DNA of 64,000 bases, from positions 2,603,001-2,667,000 of the forward strand of contig NC_082405.1 in NCBI RefSeq assembly GCF_004011695.2, written 5' to 3'. The DNA comes from Ascochyta rabiei (lineage: Eukaryota > Ascomycota > Dothideomycetes > Pleosporales > Didymellaceae). The notes beneath the pieces were generated by a model. It was not told the origin of the DNA. It was given only the letters and a program-made list of their open reading frames with translations, and did no database searches. The position numbers and the translations under genes were made by a program. Below are positions 1 through 13,200 of this stretch, piece by piece (the first letter of the stretch is position 1; every line of letters starts with the position of its first letter).

Positions 1-728
1 TCTCAGACATTGGCTCCGCATTCTCAGTTCCACTAGCCAGCAAACCTCTTCCGAACCCGCCGACAAGCTCGACGCCTGCGTTACGCCGAGCACCCAACTT
101 CTCGCTCTACCCACCAGCACGCAACTTCACAGGTCCTTTGACCTCCAACCCAATCACACCTCCTCCCCCAAAGACCGCAAGCTCGACATCCACAGCTTCT
201 CTCCACCGTCTGAGCAACTGGCTCCGCCGCTCCTCATCCCGTCCCACTACACTGAAATCAACCATGCCCCCTCCTTTCTACAAAGTCGAGTACCCGCCTG
301 TGCCCGCCCTTGCATCGCGACCCAGCACGGCAGGAAGCCGCACCACCTACCACGGACGTCAGGACTCGACAGACAGCGCCGAGACAGGTGCCACGACGGT
401 AACGCTCGTGTCCTCGTACTCAACCTCGCGTTCGCAGTCACCAGACGCGGAGCCGGCGACCCACGCCCGTGTCAACGTGCTCAAGGGAACGGGACGCCCA
501 AGACGTGTCCCCGCACCTCTCACCTTCCACACGGACAAGGAAATCGAGGTCGCTCTCTCGAGCGACAGAAGCACCCGGAGCGCGCGTGGCATGCGGGAGA
601 TGTGGCCTCCCGTCAGCCCGAGCTACGACATCCTGCCTGGTCAGGAGTTGTTTGCCAAGGATGTCGGTCTGCACAGTGGCCGCCGATTCCCCCCCAGCAG
701 CCCGTCCATGGTCGGCGTCGCGTTCTAA
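1..728 (+). CDS. 3' part of an unrecognised gene (disordered C-terminal tail)
   Basis: The frame beginning at base 3 is open from the window edge to a TAA at 726-728, giving at least 241 residues. No start codon fits within the window, so the gene begins upstream. The visible part is rich in Ser, Pro, Thr and Arg, has no hydrophobic segment and no recognisable domain, and ends in a Ser/Pro-rich tail (SPSMVGVAF). It reads like the disordered cytoplasmic tail of a larger protein. I do not recognise the family. The open frame and protein-like composition support real coding, but the function cannot be stated. Confidence 0.6.
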   Translation, partial: SDIGSAFSVPLASKPLPNPPTSSTPALRRAPNFSLYPPARNFTGPLTSNPITPPPPKTASSTSTASLHRLSNWLRRSSSRPTTLKSTMPPPFYKVEYPPVPALASRPSTAGSRTTYHGRQDSTDSAETGATTVTLVSSYSTSRSQSPDAEPATHARVNVLKGTGRPRRVPAPLTFHTDKEIEVALSSDRSTRSARGMREMWPPVSPSYDILPGQELFAKDVGLHSGRRFPPSSPSMVGVAF

Positions 729-1396
729 GTAGATTTGTGCAGGCACATTGATCACACGCGAGGAAAGACGCGAGGGGCTTGACGGCACGCATCTATACGT
801 ATCTGCTTTTCTTCTTGCCCATTGCACAAGGGCATATACCCTCCAAAGCTTTCTTGAGAGCAAGTCAGGCTGCGGATGCTCAGTGCGAGATTTTGTTTAC
901 TTCTTGATGGATATACCCCCTTTTTTTGGTCCCGGATGACTTCGTCGTCCGGGATGTACTATGGTAATCGTGTAGGAAGGATGATCAAATAGGATTTGGA
1001 CATGTTGAGACCGATTGACTCGCTGCAGACAATAAACTTTCTTGACTTTGTGGTGACTGCTCTGAAAATTTGTTCGTCGTATATCTGCTGACTTCGAGCC
1101 CTTGACATCAGCACCCTCTATTGAACCAATCGCGTCGGGGTTTCGACAAACAGAGCCACGGGCTGACTTGAGAAATATGCAAACATCTAACGCGCAAGCC
1201 AATGCACAACGCTACAATTCCGATTTCATACTCGCTACAACGCCAACAAGTCAAACAATATCGACACCGAAGACACAGCAACTCCAATATGTTCCAAGTC
1301 AGGGTATACAACTGCTGAATATTTTCACGATACGATGCCAGATCTGACGTGGACCATCGAGAGCGCCCAGGTGCTGTCAGGAAGCTCACAACGTCA
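729..1396. other. Intergenic region between convergent genes
   Basis: The flanking genes converge here, so the interval should hold two 3' untranslated regions and polyadenylation signals. Small ORFs on both strands show no family resemblance. I see no repeat or RNA gene. Confidence 0.5.
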
Positions 1397-3642
1397 TCAG
1401 TCCTGGTTCCAAACGTTTCGCTCTTCCCCAAAGCTGCCGTAGTTAGGACTCGGTCTATCCTCTTGGGGGTTCTGAGCGGCGTCCTGAGCGTCTTCGTTTT
1501 CGCTGTAATCGCGAGTCTCCCATCGCTCAGCCTCTTCGTTGACGGGTGGCTTAAAGTCTTTCTTGTCTTCCTCGTCCTCATCATCGCCCACTCGGAATGG
1601 GTAATCGAGGTTGTGGACACGCTCTGGGTTGTGTGCTTCGGGGACATCTGGCTCAAAGCCTTCACGAACCTCCTCAGACTGCCCGTCCTCTGGGTATGTG
1701 TGGACAAAATGCTTGTTCTCCACTTCATTCCAGGCCGGTCCACCTTCCTTGCGCGCTCGAACGCGGTCGACTTCTTCAGCATCATGGTCCTCGACGACAA
1801 GATCAACGAGCTGGCTCTTATCGGTCTTGGCGGAGGCGGCAGAGGAAGATGACTTTTGGCGCAAGAGGGTGCCGACAAGTGGGACTTGCGATTTGGACCG
1901 TGATGACTCGCCATTGCTAGACGAATCGCTCCTGTGCTTGCCTTTTGTTTCTTGTATCTTCTTGATCTGACTCTTGCGTCTGCGCTTGTTGTCCGCTGTC
2001 GGTTGTAAAAAGTTTCGGTTTGTGGAAGCGGTGAGCATAGGAGGTTCTGTTGTGAACCGATCCTCGCGCCCAGCTCGATGTGCCTCAATGACGGGGTACT
2101 GTAGAGATGTTAGACTCCATGTTGAAAGCCATTGGTAATTCACGACTCACATTCCAGTCGCCAAATTCCAAAGCACGCGCACTGTCGAACAGCCTCTCAT
2201 CCTCGGGCTCCAGATTTGGCTCTTCCACCTGGTCGGGGGTGGCGTACTTTCCGCCTTCAAGGGCACGGTGCGGACCTGGACTCATAGCCCTGGCTCGGCC
2301 ATGAGAGACCTTATGCAGAAGCGGTTCGTGTTCGGAGGATTGGCCTGGCTTCGGAATCCAATACTTGCCCTTGCCGTTTCTCTCGTACCTCATGCCCTCT
2401 TTCATACGAGCGGCGCGAGAAGTCGATTCTTCGTGAGCAAGGACGTTGTCTCGCGCATCAAAGTGGCGGTATTCGTACTTGTTACCAGCAAAAGTCTCTT
2501 TGGTGTCTTGAATCAGATCCAAAGGTCCGAAAGCGTCGCGCAAGGCGTACTTGACAGGCAGACGAGCAGCGGAAATGGTGTTGTCAGCGTAGTCGTGCCA
2601 CGAGAAGGCGTACCAATGTGCCAGAGCGAAGAGAGGCATCTCGAAACAGATGAGGGCATCCTGGATCGCGGCAGCAAGGTTATCCGTACTGTAGCCTGGA
2701 ACGTCATCTGGGATGGCGCCCAGCCAAACGAGGATGGAGAGGAAGAAGCCTTGCCAGTACGAGGCAAAGATGATGCCCTTGATGCACAAGAACTTGGGCA
2801 TGGGTCGAAATGGCTGCAAGTCGTCCGTCATGCAGACCCAGAACATGGCCAAGGCGTACAAGCACAAGGTAATGCTAATGTTGTAGATGATGCTGCTCCA
2901 AAGATAGCCAGAGGTGACGTCAATGTAGCCCTCTTTGTATACGCCAGTAGCCTTCATGATGATGGCGGCCAGAGCCAGCAGCGGCTTCACCCAGGTGTAC
3001 TGGAGAATGCCGCGCTTCACCGCCAGGAAGGTGTGGGGGTCGGAGATGTCGAGCTTGGGAAGGAACAGGCTCATGGGCCATGGGTGGGAGACGGGTGCTC
3101 GACCTGTCATGAGGATGATGAGAGCGCGCTCGCCGCCAATGAAATTGATGAGCAGCTGCAGGAAGGTGTAGATGGTGAAGGCCTCGTAGATGTCGCGGAG
3201 GGGGTCAATCCAGGAAGCTGCCTGGACCGACATGAGGCTGCCCCAGGAGGCGGCGGCGTATATGGGCACCCTGTAGACGGAGTGAGCAGATGCACGAGGC
3301 GTGTAGAGAGGGAGGGAGGGAGGGTAGCTACATGAGGAGGATGCGCACGACATATCGCTGAAGAAGCGGCTTTCTGTAGTTCTTGCTGGTGTGGTGTCAG
3401 AGAGGGCAAGCGGGTGCCATGTACATGCAGGGCAGATTGGTTGCTTACGTCTGCAACCACACGGCGCTGGCAGCTGTGTCAGTGAGGGGACCGAGCACGA
3501 CAGGCCAGGCGACTCACACGAAAGTGACCAGACTGGCGACGAGAGCACATACGCCGGCGACGATGATGACAACATGGCCAAACCTTTGGCCAGTGCCGCG
3601 TTCGACGGCCGTGTGCAGGTCTGGGAGGGAGCCTACAGCCAT
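1397..3642 (-). CDS. TMEM184 / organic solute transporter alpha-type (DUF300) membrane protein
   Basis: The model has five exons: 3518-3642, 3449-3466, 3332-3385, 2151-3270 and 1397-2098, joined by GT-AG introns of 51, 63, 61 and 52 bp. It encodes 672 residues with the frame kept throughout. The start is the first ATG of the open exon and leads into a transmembrane helix. Next come LQTKNYRKPLLQRY and a VPIYAAASW motif, hallmarks of the Solute_trans_a family, followed by further helices and WQGFFLSILVWLGAIP. The last third is hydrophilic and charged, as is common in fungal members. Family members are multi-pass proteins of endomembranes or the plasma membrane, and the substrate is not known. 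The second exon is only 18 nt. The gene is divergent from csf1. Family assignment is firm; transport activity is inference. Confidence 0.93.
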
Positions 3643-3725
3643 GATGGACGTGGTGGAGCAGGTGTGTGGCAGAGGGGCTAAGCAGGGCAGAGCGTGGCGC
3701 TGGGGTGGTGGACGGGGGAGTCTCT

Positions 3726-3761
<36 letters not shown>

Positions 3762-4237
3762 CAAGTGGCCATGGTGTGCGAGTGATGGTCAGACAGTCAG
3801 CTCCAGGCGTCGTGGAGGTGGTGGTGTGGTCGTGCGCGTGTGCGTACGCCCAGACAGGGTGTGGAGGGCCGGGCCCAAGCTCTCTGCCTGGCAGTCCAGT
3901 CCAGCCCATGACGCGCATCCACATCGATGCACATGCACCGACAGGGGTCGTCCTGTAGCGCGCGCGCGAACCCGTAGGTAGCGTTGCCGTTAGTGAGAGA
4001 AGAGCAGCGCGCCCTACCACCACGCCTCTGTCCGCACATCCAGCATTGACCGTTGCTGTCGACGCTGCGAGCACGACGTCTCTCTGCCAGCGCCTCCAGC
4101 TCCCAGCGCCCCGTGCCCCGTGCCCCGCCCTCAGCCCCCAGTGCGCCTTCCTCCACTGCGACTCGACCATGCGCTCCTCCTGCCTGTGCGCAACACCATG
4201 ATGAGCTGCGGCCGTCTCTCCACACCGCGCTGCAACC
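3643..4237. promoter_or_regulatory. Divergent promoter region between the TMEM184-like gene and csf1
   Basis: The 595 bp separate two start codons pointing away from each other, so both 5' untranslated regions and promoters must lie here. It contains a perfect CAG tract at 3726-3758 and otherwise GC-rich sequence. ORFs crossing it are low complexity and are read as chance frames. Confidence 0.6.
3726..3758 (+). repeat. (CAG)11 trinucleotide tract
   Basis: Eleven uninterrupted CAG units, outside any accepted coding exon, upstream of the TMEM184-like start codon. Confidence 0.97.
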
Positions 4238-7200
4238 ATGGCCGGCGGAATCGTCGCAGAGCCGCTGAACCCGCGCGACGGCTTCAATTGGTGCGCCCTC
4301 TCGCCCTCTTCTCGAGTGCGACACGCTGTGTGCTGACTCAGACAGGGTGTTCCTCGTTGAGCTGCTCATCTGCGGCATCCTGACCGTCTTCTTCTTCTTC
4401 TACTTCAACCGCCTGTTCGCCACGCTCATCTCCTACGCCGTTCGCGCATACACCTGGCGCAACTTCCACGCCTACATCGACATCACCGGCCTGCAGATCT
4501 CCCCGCTGGGCGGCCGCATCTTCTTCAAGGACATACGCTACCACGGCCACAACGAGACCATCCTGGTCCACGGAGGCTACATCACCTGGAACTACTGGCT
4601 GCGTCGCGTGCGAGATGCTGCCGTCTACGCCGGCAGCGATGCCTCCGCCGACCCAGACAGCAGGCGCGCCTCGAGCGCCTCGGATGCCCCGTCGACCAGC
4701 CGCAGCCGCAACGTCGACAAGGCGGAGAAGGGCGGCAAGCAGACGCCAAAACAGCTCCCCTGCCGTATCTCGGTCAAGATCTCCGGTGTCGAGGCTTTCA
4801 TGTACAACCGCAGTCCTGCCTACGACGGCATCGTCGACGCCTTCCAGCGCAAAGCCCATGCCAATACCGAGCCATCCACGGAACCTTGTTCCTCCGCCTC
4901 TCACGCTACGCGCAGCAGCTCCGTATCACAGTCCGACGGCTCATCGCACGATGAGGAACATCACCACAAGAAGCTCCGGAAAGACCCTCCTGCCCAGGAA
5001 GAGAACGTGCAGCGAGTTGACACAAGCCGCTCGACTACCTCCACGTCGAAGAGAGACAACCTCCCCGCCTTCCTCAGGATCCTCCCCGTCCACGTAGACA
5101 TTACCAAAGGCGCCATCGTTGTCGGCAACGAGAACACCTTGGCCGTCATCACGGCACAGTTCGAAAAGGCCACAGGCACCCTCGATGCCTCGTCCAGTGG
5201 CCCTTTGGATGTCTACCAGCAGCTGTTCTCCTTCCAAGTCACACACCCCATCGTGCACATGAAACCAAATCCCGACTACAAGTCCTCCCAACTCGACTCG
5301 GCTGCGCTGTACAAACAAGAGTCGGACAAGGGCATCCCAGAAGAGAGCATCATCGAAAAGGACGTTACACACAAGCACCGCAAACCCTGGTCGAAGAGCA
5401 TTTCCATCCTGTCTGGCCTCTTCTCCAAATCTTCCGACTCAGTACATACGCATTCCAAGTCTGGTCTCAAGAACAGCAAGTACTTTGCTCCTCAGTGGCA
5501 CTTCCCAGGTCAGGAGCGGTGGAAAGGTCTAGCGCGTTACCTGGATGATAGTCAGAACGACGGCCATGGCGAATGGGATGGAATTGAATATGCCAAAACC
5601 TCACTTATAGCCGATATTCCTTGCGTGAATGTCAGCTTCTACTGGGACGTGACAGGTCCAGTACCTGCTGAAAATGACAACTCCATGTTCGTTGACTCTG
5701 ACCGCCCGCACGACATCAATGGCAGCGTACCTCCCGACTATGGAATGGATATCGAGGTGTTTGGTGGACTCATCAACTACGGTCCTTGGGCCGACCGACA
5801 CAGAGGCATCTTCCAAAACATCTTCTTTCCCGGAGCCCGTGTCGACGCAGTTCCCGCCGCGCCACTGCAGACTGGAGACCCTCGTACTCTGTCCGTGTTC
5901 AAGCTGTTCCTGTTCATCGGGGAAGATACTGTGCTGCGTATACCGATCCGTGAACCCTCCAAAGATTGGAGATGGAAGGGGAAAGCGCACACTTTGGCAG
6001 CACATGAGAAGTCGGCACAGGACAAAGCCAAGGGGAAATCCAAGTCTCGGAAACGACGGGGGAAACAACGAGACACCACCGCGGCGCAGAACGTCCGTCC
6101 ATTTGCTTGGATCGATGTCAAAGTGGCTGGCAACTCCACCGTCAACTACACCATGGATATGGTTGCTTCCAGCAAAGGCTTTGGCAACAAGCTGGACGTA
6201 TCCATAGCGAGTACTGAAATCTCGTCCAGCGTCAACCATGGTTTGCTGTGGCGCTCTGGATCTATTGCGCTGGACTGTGACTTGTCAGCTCCCCTTGCCT
6301 GGAACACGCTACGAACTTGGATGTTCAACATCAAATGTCAAGACCTCGAGCTTTTCCTGCTCAGAGATCATTTGTTCCTCCTGACAGACCTGGTTGCTGA
6401 TTGGGGTGCTGGTCCCCCACCCGACTACTTTCTGTTCGTGCCCTTCCGTTACCTTCTCCACGTCGATTTCAACAACTTCAAGCTGTATCTGAACACGAAC
6501 GACTCCAACATCGTCAACAACCCAGCTGACCTTGACGACAACGACTTCATCATACTGTCTGGTGAGCATCTACAAGGAGACGTAACAATACCGTTAGACA
6601 AGTTCCGTCCGCTGCAGAACGAAATCCAATTCGATGTTCGCGGCGACGACATGACCTTAGAAGTGCTCATGCCCCCGAAAAATACACTCAAAACATTTCT
6701 CAGGTCACCCAAAGCTGCCAAACTGGGTGGACTTACTCTGAAAGGGTCCCATACGTACGTGACCACCATGGATCCTATGAACACCGACAGGCTGTTCATG
6801 GACATACAAGGGCACAGGCTAAACCTAGAATTATATGGCTGGTTGATCCATCACTTCATGAAAATCAAGGAGAACTATTTTGGCGACGATATGCATTTCA
6901 AGACACTGGAGGAGTTTCAAGGCCTACCGAGCACCAGTCTTTCGAAAGACGAGCCAGGCACGGACAGTCAGCCTGTCAAGATCTCAAACGACCTTGATGT
7001 TATCCTTTGCATCTCAGTGGATGATACCAGTGTCCTCGTACCTGCTAATCTTTATTCAGCTGAGCGCAGCGTGCGAGCGGATCTACCCTATGCTTCAGCC
7101 GACCTTCGTTTCACCAACTACTACATGGATCTGATGGTCAACTTCAGCCCTATCAGCGTCTCCCTTTCCGAGCCGACCACTAGCCCTGAATCTAGCCCCG

Positions 7201-10200
7201 AACAGCTCCACGGGTCTTCAAGTGGACAGACGGAGCTATTCGTTGATTCAGTGGTCATCTTCGGCCATCGTTTGTTTGGTCTTCCACCTACTGAACCCAC
7301 ATACATCTGCAATTGGGACTTTGACGTAGGCAAGATCTCTGGAGAATGCACTTCTGCTTTCATCGAGACCGCAGCCGGTGCGGCGCGTTCCTTCGCATTC
7401 ACCCTCGACGACGATGAGAATTCGGTTCCCCTAACCGAAATTCCAATCATCCACGACACTACGCTTCTGAGGTTAAGAACCCAAGACGTCCATATTTGGC
7501 TACATATTGCACCAGAGGCCTTGTTGGTGAAGACCAGCGCCATTACATTGGATTTCAACGACCTCGCAGGCGCAACCTTCTCTCAGCGTCTGTCAGCTTG
7601 TGTGCCAGACTTGACCGTCGGTGCTGTTGATGCGCGGTCAGCATCACGTCACCGCACGCGTTCTGGGGGGAAGCGCGTCGTTGAAACACATGCTTTTTTT
7701 CAAACCACGCTGTCTTTGAATATGCTGACGCGGAAATTGGACTTTAGGGCAGATCGCGATAAACAGCAGGCACACATGCGTGAGCACGATCAACGTACGA
7801 ACCGTGCCAGCTTCCTGTTTAAGCGTGAGTTCGATCACACGTTCTACCAGCCAACGACCGTGCAGAACAATGTGCGCCCACCGGCAATGCAGTTCCCGGA
7901 CATGCCTCAGCCAATATTGTTCTATGGGCCACGCACGCACGAAACAGCTTCTTTGAGATCGACGGCCTCTCTATCAAACGGCTCATTGCCAAGAGGTCGA
8001 AGATCGGGTACAGGCTCGTTGAGATCGACCTCCAACGGCTCTCTCGCAAGCAGCATTCGATCCACCATCAGACACAAACATACTGCCAACACCACAAGAT
8101 CTAGTAGAAGTCGGACTCTTTTTGGCGGCTCTTCGAACCGTGCAGAAAGTGGGAGTCGATTCCACACGCCTTTGGGAGAAGACGAACGCACAAGACGCAA
8201 CCTGGCTCCTTCTTCTGTGGCTCTTTCTAGTTCCCTAGCTCCTCCATACTTTCCCTTGGATCAGATAGACCCAGACCTGTCCGATGTTCCTTCCATACCG
8301 AACTTGCCGACACCTTTTGAAAAGGATCGAGATGACGCTCTGGTCTTCAACGATGTGTCTACAGGACATCTGGACGAGACTTTTGCACATACGAGCCTTC
8401 TCATCAGCGCAGAGCCAGGCATTCGAATCTATTGCACTCCGGACTTCGTCAAATGCATTTCGAATCTTGTCGAAATTATCCAGCCCCTGCGCCCTGAAGA
8501 CCTACTCGACGACTTCCAGATCAAGGTCATGACCAGGATTTTAGACAACAGGACGCGACTAGAGGGTATCGGAAGCTCGTTGGAGTTCAACGTCCGTGTA
8601 CCGTTTGCCCATATTCGCTTCCAGCACGGGTTCGATTCAACCTCAACATCTGCAGCTGGCAAAGATCAGTATGATGTTATTGCAAACAACCTGGAACTAG
8701 CTGCGCGTATGAAAAAGTTCCCTGGAGAACGAGCTGGTGAGGATTCGCTTGCGCTGCACACTACGCTGGGCTCACTCGGTCTTTCTGTCACTGAGCGTGC
8801 TCTCCAGGGTCCCAGTGAAGGTGTTGCAGTGCAGGCAGAGTTACGAGATGTTCTCGTATGGTCCCTGCAGAACAAGGAAAGCTCTGTCAACATTTCATTT
8901 CGATCATTCGAGACGGCTGCTGCAAGCAAGAAAATCGAGTACCTTGCTGCGCTCGTCCATCGCACCACGCTACTTGCCGAAGAGCTAGCTCTAGGCTTTG
9001 TCGAAGCGGATGAACAACAGCAACGCAGGTTACGCTACTTGGCTTGGTATCTTACCAGCGTTCAAGACCAGTACGCCGACCCTGCTTTCCTGATCAAGGT
9101 GTCTTACGCTCTCCGTGCAGCAAGGGATCACCTACGTAGTCACGATTCATGGAAGATAATATCTCGCTTCCGTTATACCTGGCAATGCTTGCCATCATAT
9201 GAGAAGCGCGACCTGACCCGGAAATGCGCCCAAAGAAGTGTGGGCTGCCCTGAAAACGCAGAGGAGATGATCATCACGATGTGGGATCAATGGCGGACGT
9301 GGGATCTCGCACACGTCAAGAAGAGTCTTGCTATGAGACTACTGTTTTGTCATCTCGCTGAGAGTTTACCTACTCCGGAATCGGCGCCTCTCTGCGTTGC
9401 TGTGAAGTCCGCTGGCATAAAACTCATTGTCGATCCAGGGCCAAAGCAGAGCGAGATTGAGCTGGTTATTCTGGCAATCAACGTTGTGCTTCTACCTCCT
9501 GTGAGAGAGCCAGATGCACTTGGGGTGGTCACTGATGAGATACCTACAAAGTCTTCCACGGTGCAAGTCAGTTCCCGAGAGACTTTATTCCAAGTCAATT
9601 GGGAGATATGCGAATTGGCAGAGGCGCTTACGAACCTCTTTTTAAAGGAAGACGACGCACCGCGTACGACAGTAATGGCTAAATCACCTCCGCCAAAGCA
9701 TGCTAAAACGCCGGTCTATCACCAGGATGTGCAGGTGGTCTTCGTCACAGACAGATCGCAGATCATACTCGACACAATTAATCTTCGCAGTGTTATGACA
9801 GGACGGCACTTACGGTTCTCATTCATTGATGCAGACAAGAAAGCCTCTGGTCGTGGGGAGATTCTAAGTGCGCACATGCATCTTGAGCTGGCTGTTGGTG
9901 AAATCTTCTCTCGGTCGCGATCTCTTGCCAAGGCTCAATTTGAGCAACCGAGTCTTTATTTCGCTCTGGTTGAGCACGAAAAGGGCAGTAACATCCCTGA
10001 CGAGATCAAGACCGCAGCTGCCAGTCAAATGATCATCTTCAAGATTCAAGAAGACATATCAGGCTTTGTGGAAGTGGTGGATGCTGTGCTGCGCGAAGAG
10101 GTTGCATATTTCCAGCGCCAGTCCAAGGCAATACAGTCTATAGCCAAGAAAGAGAAGGAGAAGAAGACAAGCGAGACAGTATCGACAACTAGCAAAGTCA

Positions 10201-13200
10201 AGGATGCCCAACTTCCCAATGTCACACTAGCTTTGTTTATGGACGCATATCAAGTTGAGCTTGCGCTACTCCAGCCTTTGGGTTGGTCCATATCAGGCAA
10301 ATCCGGGCGCATCGCAGTAGTTCCCGCCCTCGGAAAGAATGTCACTCTTCGTGTCGACTATGATCTTGACGCTAGCCACCACAGACTGTACAGCACGTCT
10401 TCCGAGGGGTCACACGTCATCAGCTCCCTGCAGCTGCCCGCTGTCAACGGTCGGTTGAATGTTTCACAGACAGATCAAGAAACTCGTATCATGGCTTCTG
10501 GTATCATAGAAACCATCCAGATACAAGCTCGTGAAATACAGGCACTTGCAACGACGTTGAACAAGCCAGAAATCACGCAGATGCTTGACGCCGTTCGAGA
10601 GGATGTAGAAGTCCTGAAGACGCACATCGAAGAGATCTTCCCGCCAGATGAGGATAGTGCTGCGATCAGGCCTCCCATCCCGTTGAGAGATGTCCTCTTC
10701 GGAGTACAGCTAACCTTTTCTGGGATGAATGTAGTCGCAATCGCACCCGGTAAAGATGACGACTCTCCAACTGCGAATCTTGCGTTCTGCTTGTCATCCG
10801 TCCAGCTAGAGGCTACGAACATTAGTACAGACGACAAGGCAATGCTTTTCCCCGAAGCAATTGTTCGAATCCATGAAGTGACTATCGACATGACGTTGAC
10901 AGACGCCAAGTCCATCCGTCGTTGTGGCAACCTTACCTTCAGTGCTATTTTCCAAGCCACGACTGAGCACGACTCTGAGCCCCAGCGAAGACTGTACCGA
11001 GTTCGTAGCTCTGGACTCCAACTCAACGTATTTGCAGACACCGCGTCAGCCGTTGTGGACGTTATGAATCACCTGCAAGACAGGATCAAGGACCTCGATC
11101 TCTCAAAAGAGAAACAGTATTTCAGAAGGCTACGTCATACGAAGAGTAAGCTTTCGAGCAAACGCACCAAGAGCGTCAAGAGTCGTGCAGATACCGATGA
11201 TGACAGCATCGACTCGGGTGCTTTGTTTACTTCAACATATTCCATGGAGCTGCTCGATTTACAAGCCACTTGGGTTGTCGGCACTTCGATTGCGCCCTTC
11301 CCCAACACTGAAACTGAAGACCTCGTTCTATCATTCAAGAGAATCAACCTATCCACGCAGAAAGATGATGCAGCACGCTTGATGATCGAGGATATGCAGC
11401 TGCAAATGGTACCAGTTTCTGCTGATAAGAAGATGCGATCTCTGAACTCAGCGTTGCTGCCGAGGATGCAATTTAATGTAGCCTACGCCTCCACGAAAGA
11501 GACAAGAAAGCTTGCTTTTCATGCTGCCGGCAAAGCCCTCGATCTTCAACTGGACTCCCACTTTATCCTCCCTGCGAATGTCATCGAGCGTTCGATCGCG
11601 CTCGCAGGCAAAAACTTCCGAAAGGCTTCTGCGAACTGGAGCGTAACACCCACAACATCTGGTGCACAGCGAAAGAATCCATTTGGAAACAAGCGCCTCT
11701 CGTCGTTGACCGTAGATGCGAACTTCGCGGGAGCTGTAGTGCACATAAATGGCCGAGAAGGCCCACCGGCACAAGGGACGTCGCATCGATCGCAACAAAA
11801 GGGGAGATATAGTCAGTTTGTCGGCGATGGCTCGAAGAGTAGTATGGTCCTTCGAGCGCCCGGCATTGCTCTACGGGTAGAATATCAGGACGAAGGACAG
11901 GACCCGTCCCTAACCGCTGAGCTTCGTGTTGACGGATCTAGTAACACTCTGCTGCCCACTGTGGTGCCTATTATCATCGATATATCGGACAGTATCAAAG
12001 CCGTCGTTCGTGACAAGGACGGCGGCGAAACCCTTAGAACGCCTCAAGAAGAGAAACCAGAGCCACCGGCCAAGCCTAGCACAAAGCTGGTTGATGAGGA
12101 TAGCAACATTATTAACGCCGACCCATCTGCGCTTCTGGGTCGCACTAGCCTCAATCTCGGCCTCAGAATCTGCAAGCAGGAGTTCAGCCTCAGTTGTCAA
12201 CCGATCGCGCGTGTCGCAGCCATCGCGAAGCTCGAGGATATCTACGTCACAGTCAACAGTGTCAAGTCACAAGAACACGGTCATTTCTTCGCGGCATCTG
12301 CCACGTTTACAAAGCTCAATGCTACTGTCCAGCACGTTTACTCCCGAGAATCGACATTTGGTCTTGATATGGAGTCGATTGTTCTGTCACTCATGAACAG
12401 CAAGCATTTGAGTGGCACAAGTGGTATCTCGGCTATACTCAAGATCAGCCCCACCGCGTTGCAGATCAACGCTCGGCAGTTGCATGACTTCTTGCTCTTC
12501 AGAGAGATATGGATTCCTCCCGAGATTAGGCAGTCGTCGCAGCCAGCGGATTCGAACGTCAATCCTAATCCAGAGCCACAAGAATATCTGATGCAGCGCT
12601 ACCAGCAAGTGACGGCTGCGACGGCTTTCCCATGGAATGCCAATGTAGCGATCGCAGACATCAGGGTCGATCTGGATCTTGGCCAAGCTATTGGTAAATC
12701 CTCGCTCCACATACACAATATGTGGGCTTCGTCAACAAAGGGCACTGATTGGGAGCAAAACCTGTGCATTGGTGTAGAGAAGGTCAGTCTCGAGAGCACA
12801 GGTCGAACAAGCGGCTTCGTCGAGCTGGCGGGACTGAAGGTACGAACATCCATCAGATGGCCCTCACGAGCACCAGACAAGCGTTCAACACCGCTCATTC
12901 AAGCATCTATTGCTTTCGGGAAATTGCACGTCAAGTCCGGCTTCGACTACCAAGCCTTCGCCATAGCAGACATTGCCAATTTCGAGTTCCTCATGTACAA
13001 CGTCCGCGACGAGGGACAAGGTGCTCAAGACCGACTCGTTGCCATCCTAGATGGTGACAAGGTGCACGTCTACTGTCATGCCACAAGCGCGGCACAAGGC
13101 CTTGCTCTCTATCAAGCTATCGAGAGACTGGTGCAGGAAAACCAACAAGCATACCTGCAATCACTAAAGGACATTGAAAAATACCTCAGGCGCAAGTCCT

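Noticed and set aside
3514..4287. 257-codon minus ORF extending the first TMEM184-like exon upstream
   Set aside because: The extension encodes low-complexity Ala from the CAG tract and overlaps the csf1 first exon. The ATG at 3642 gives the conserved N-terminus directly.
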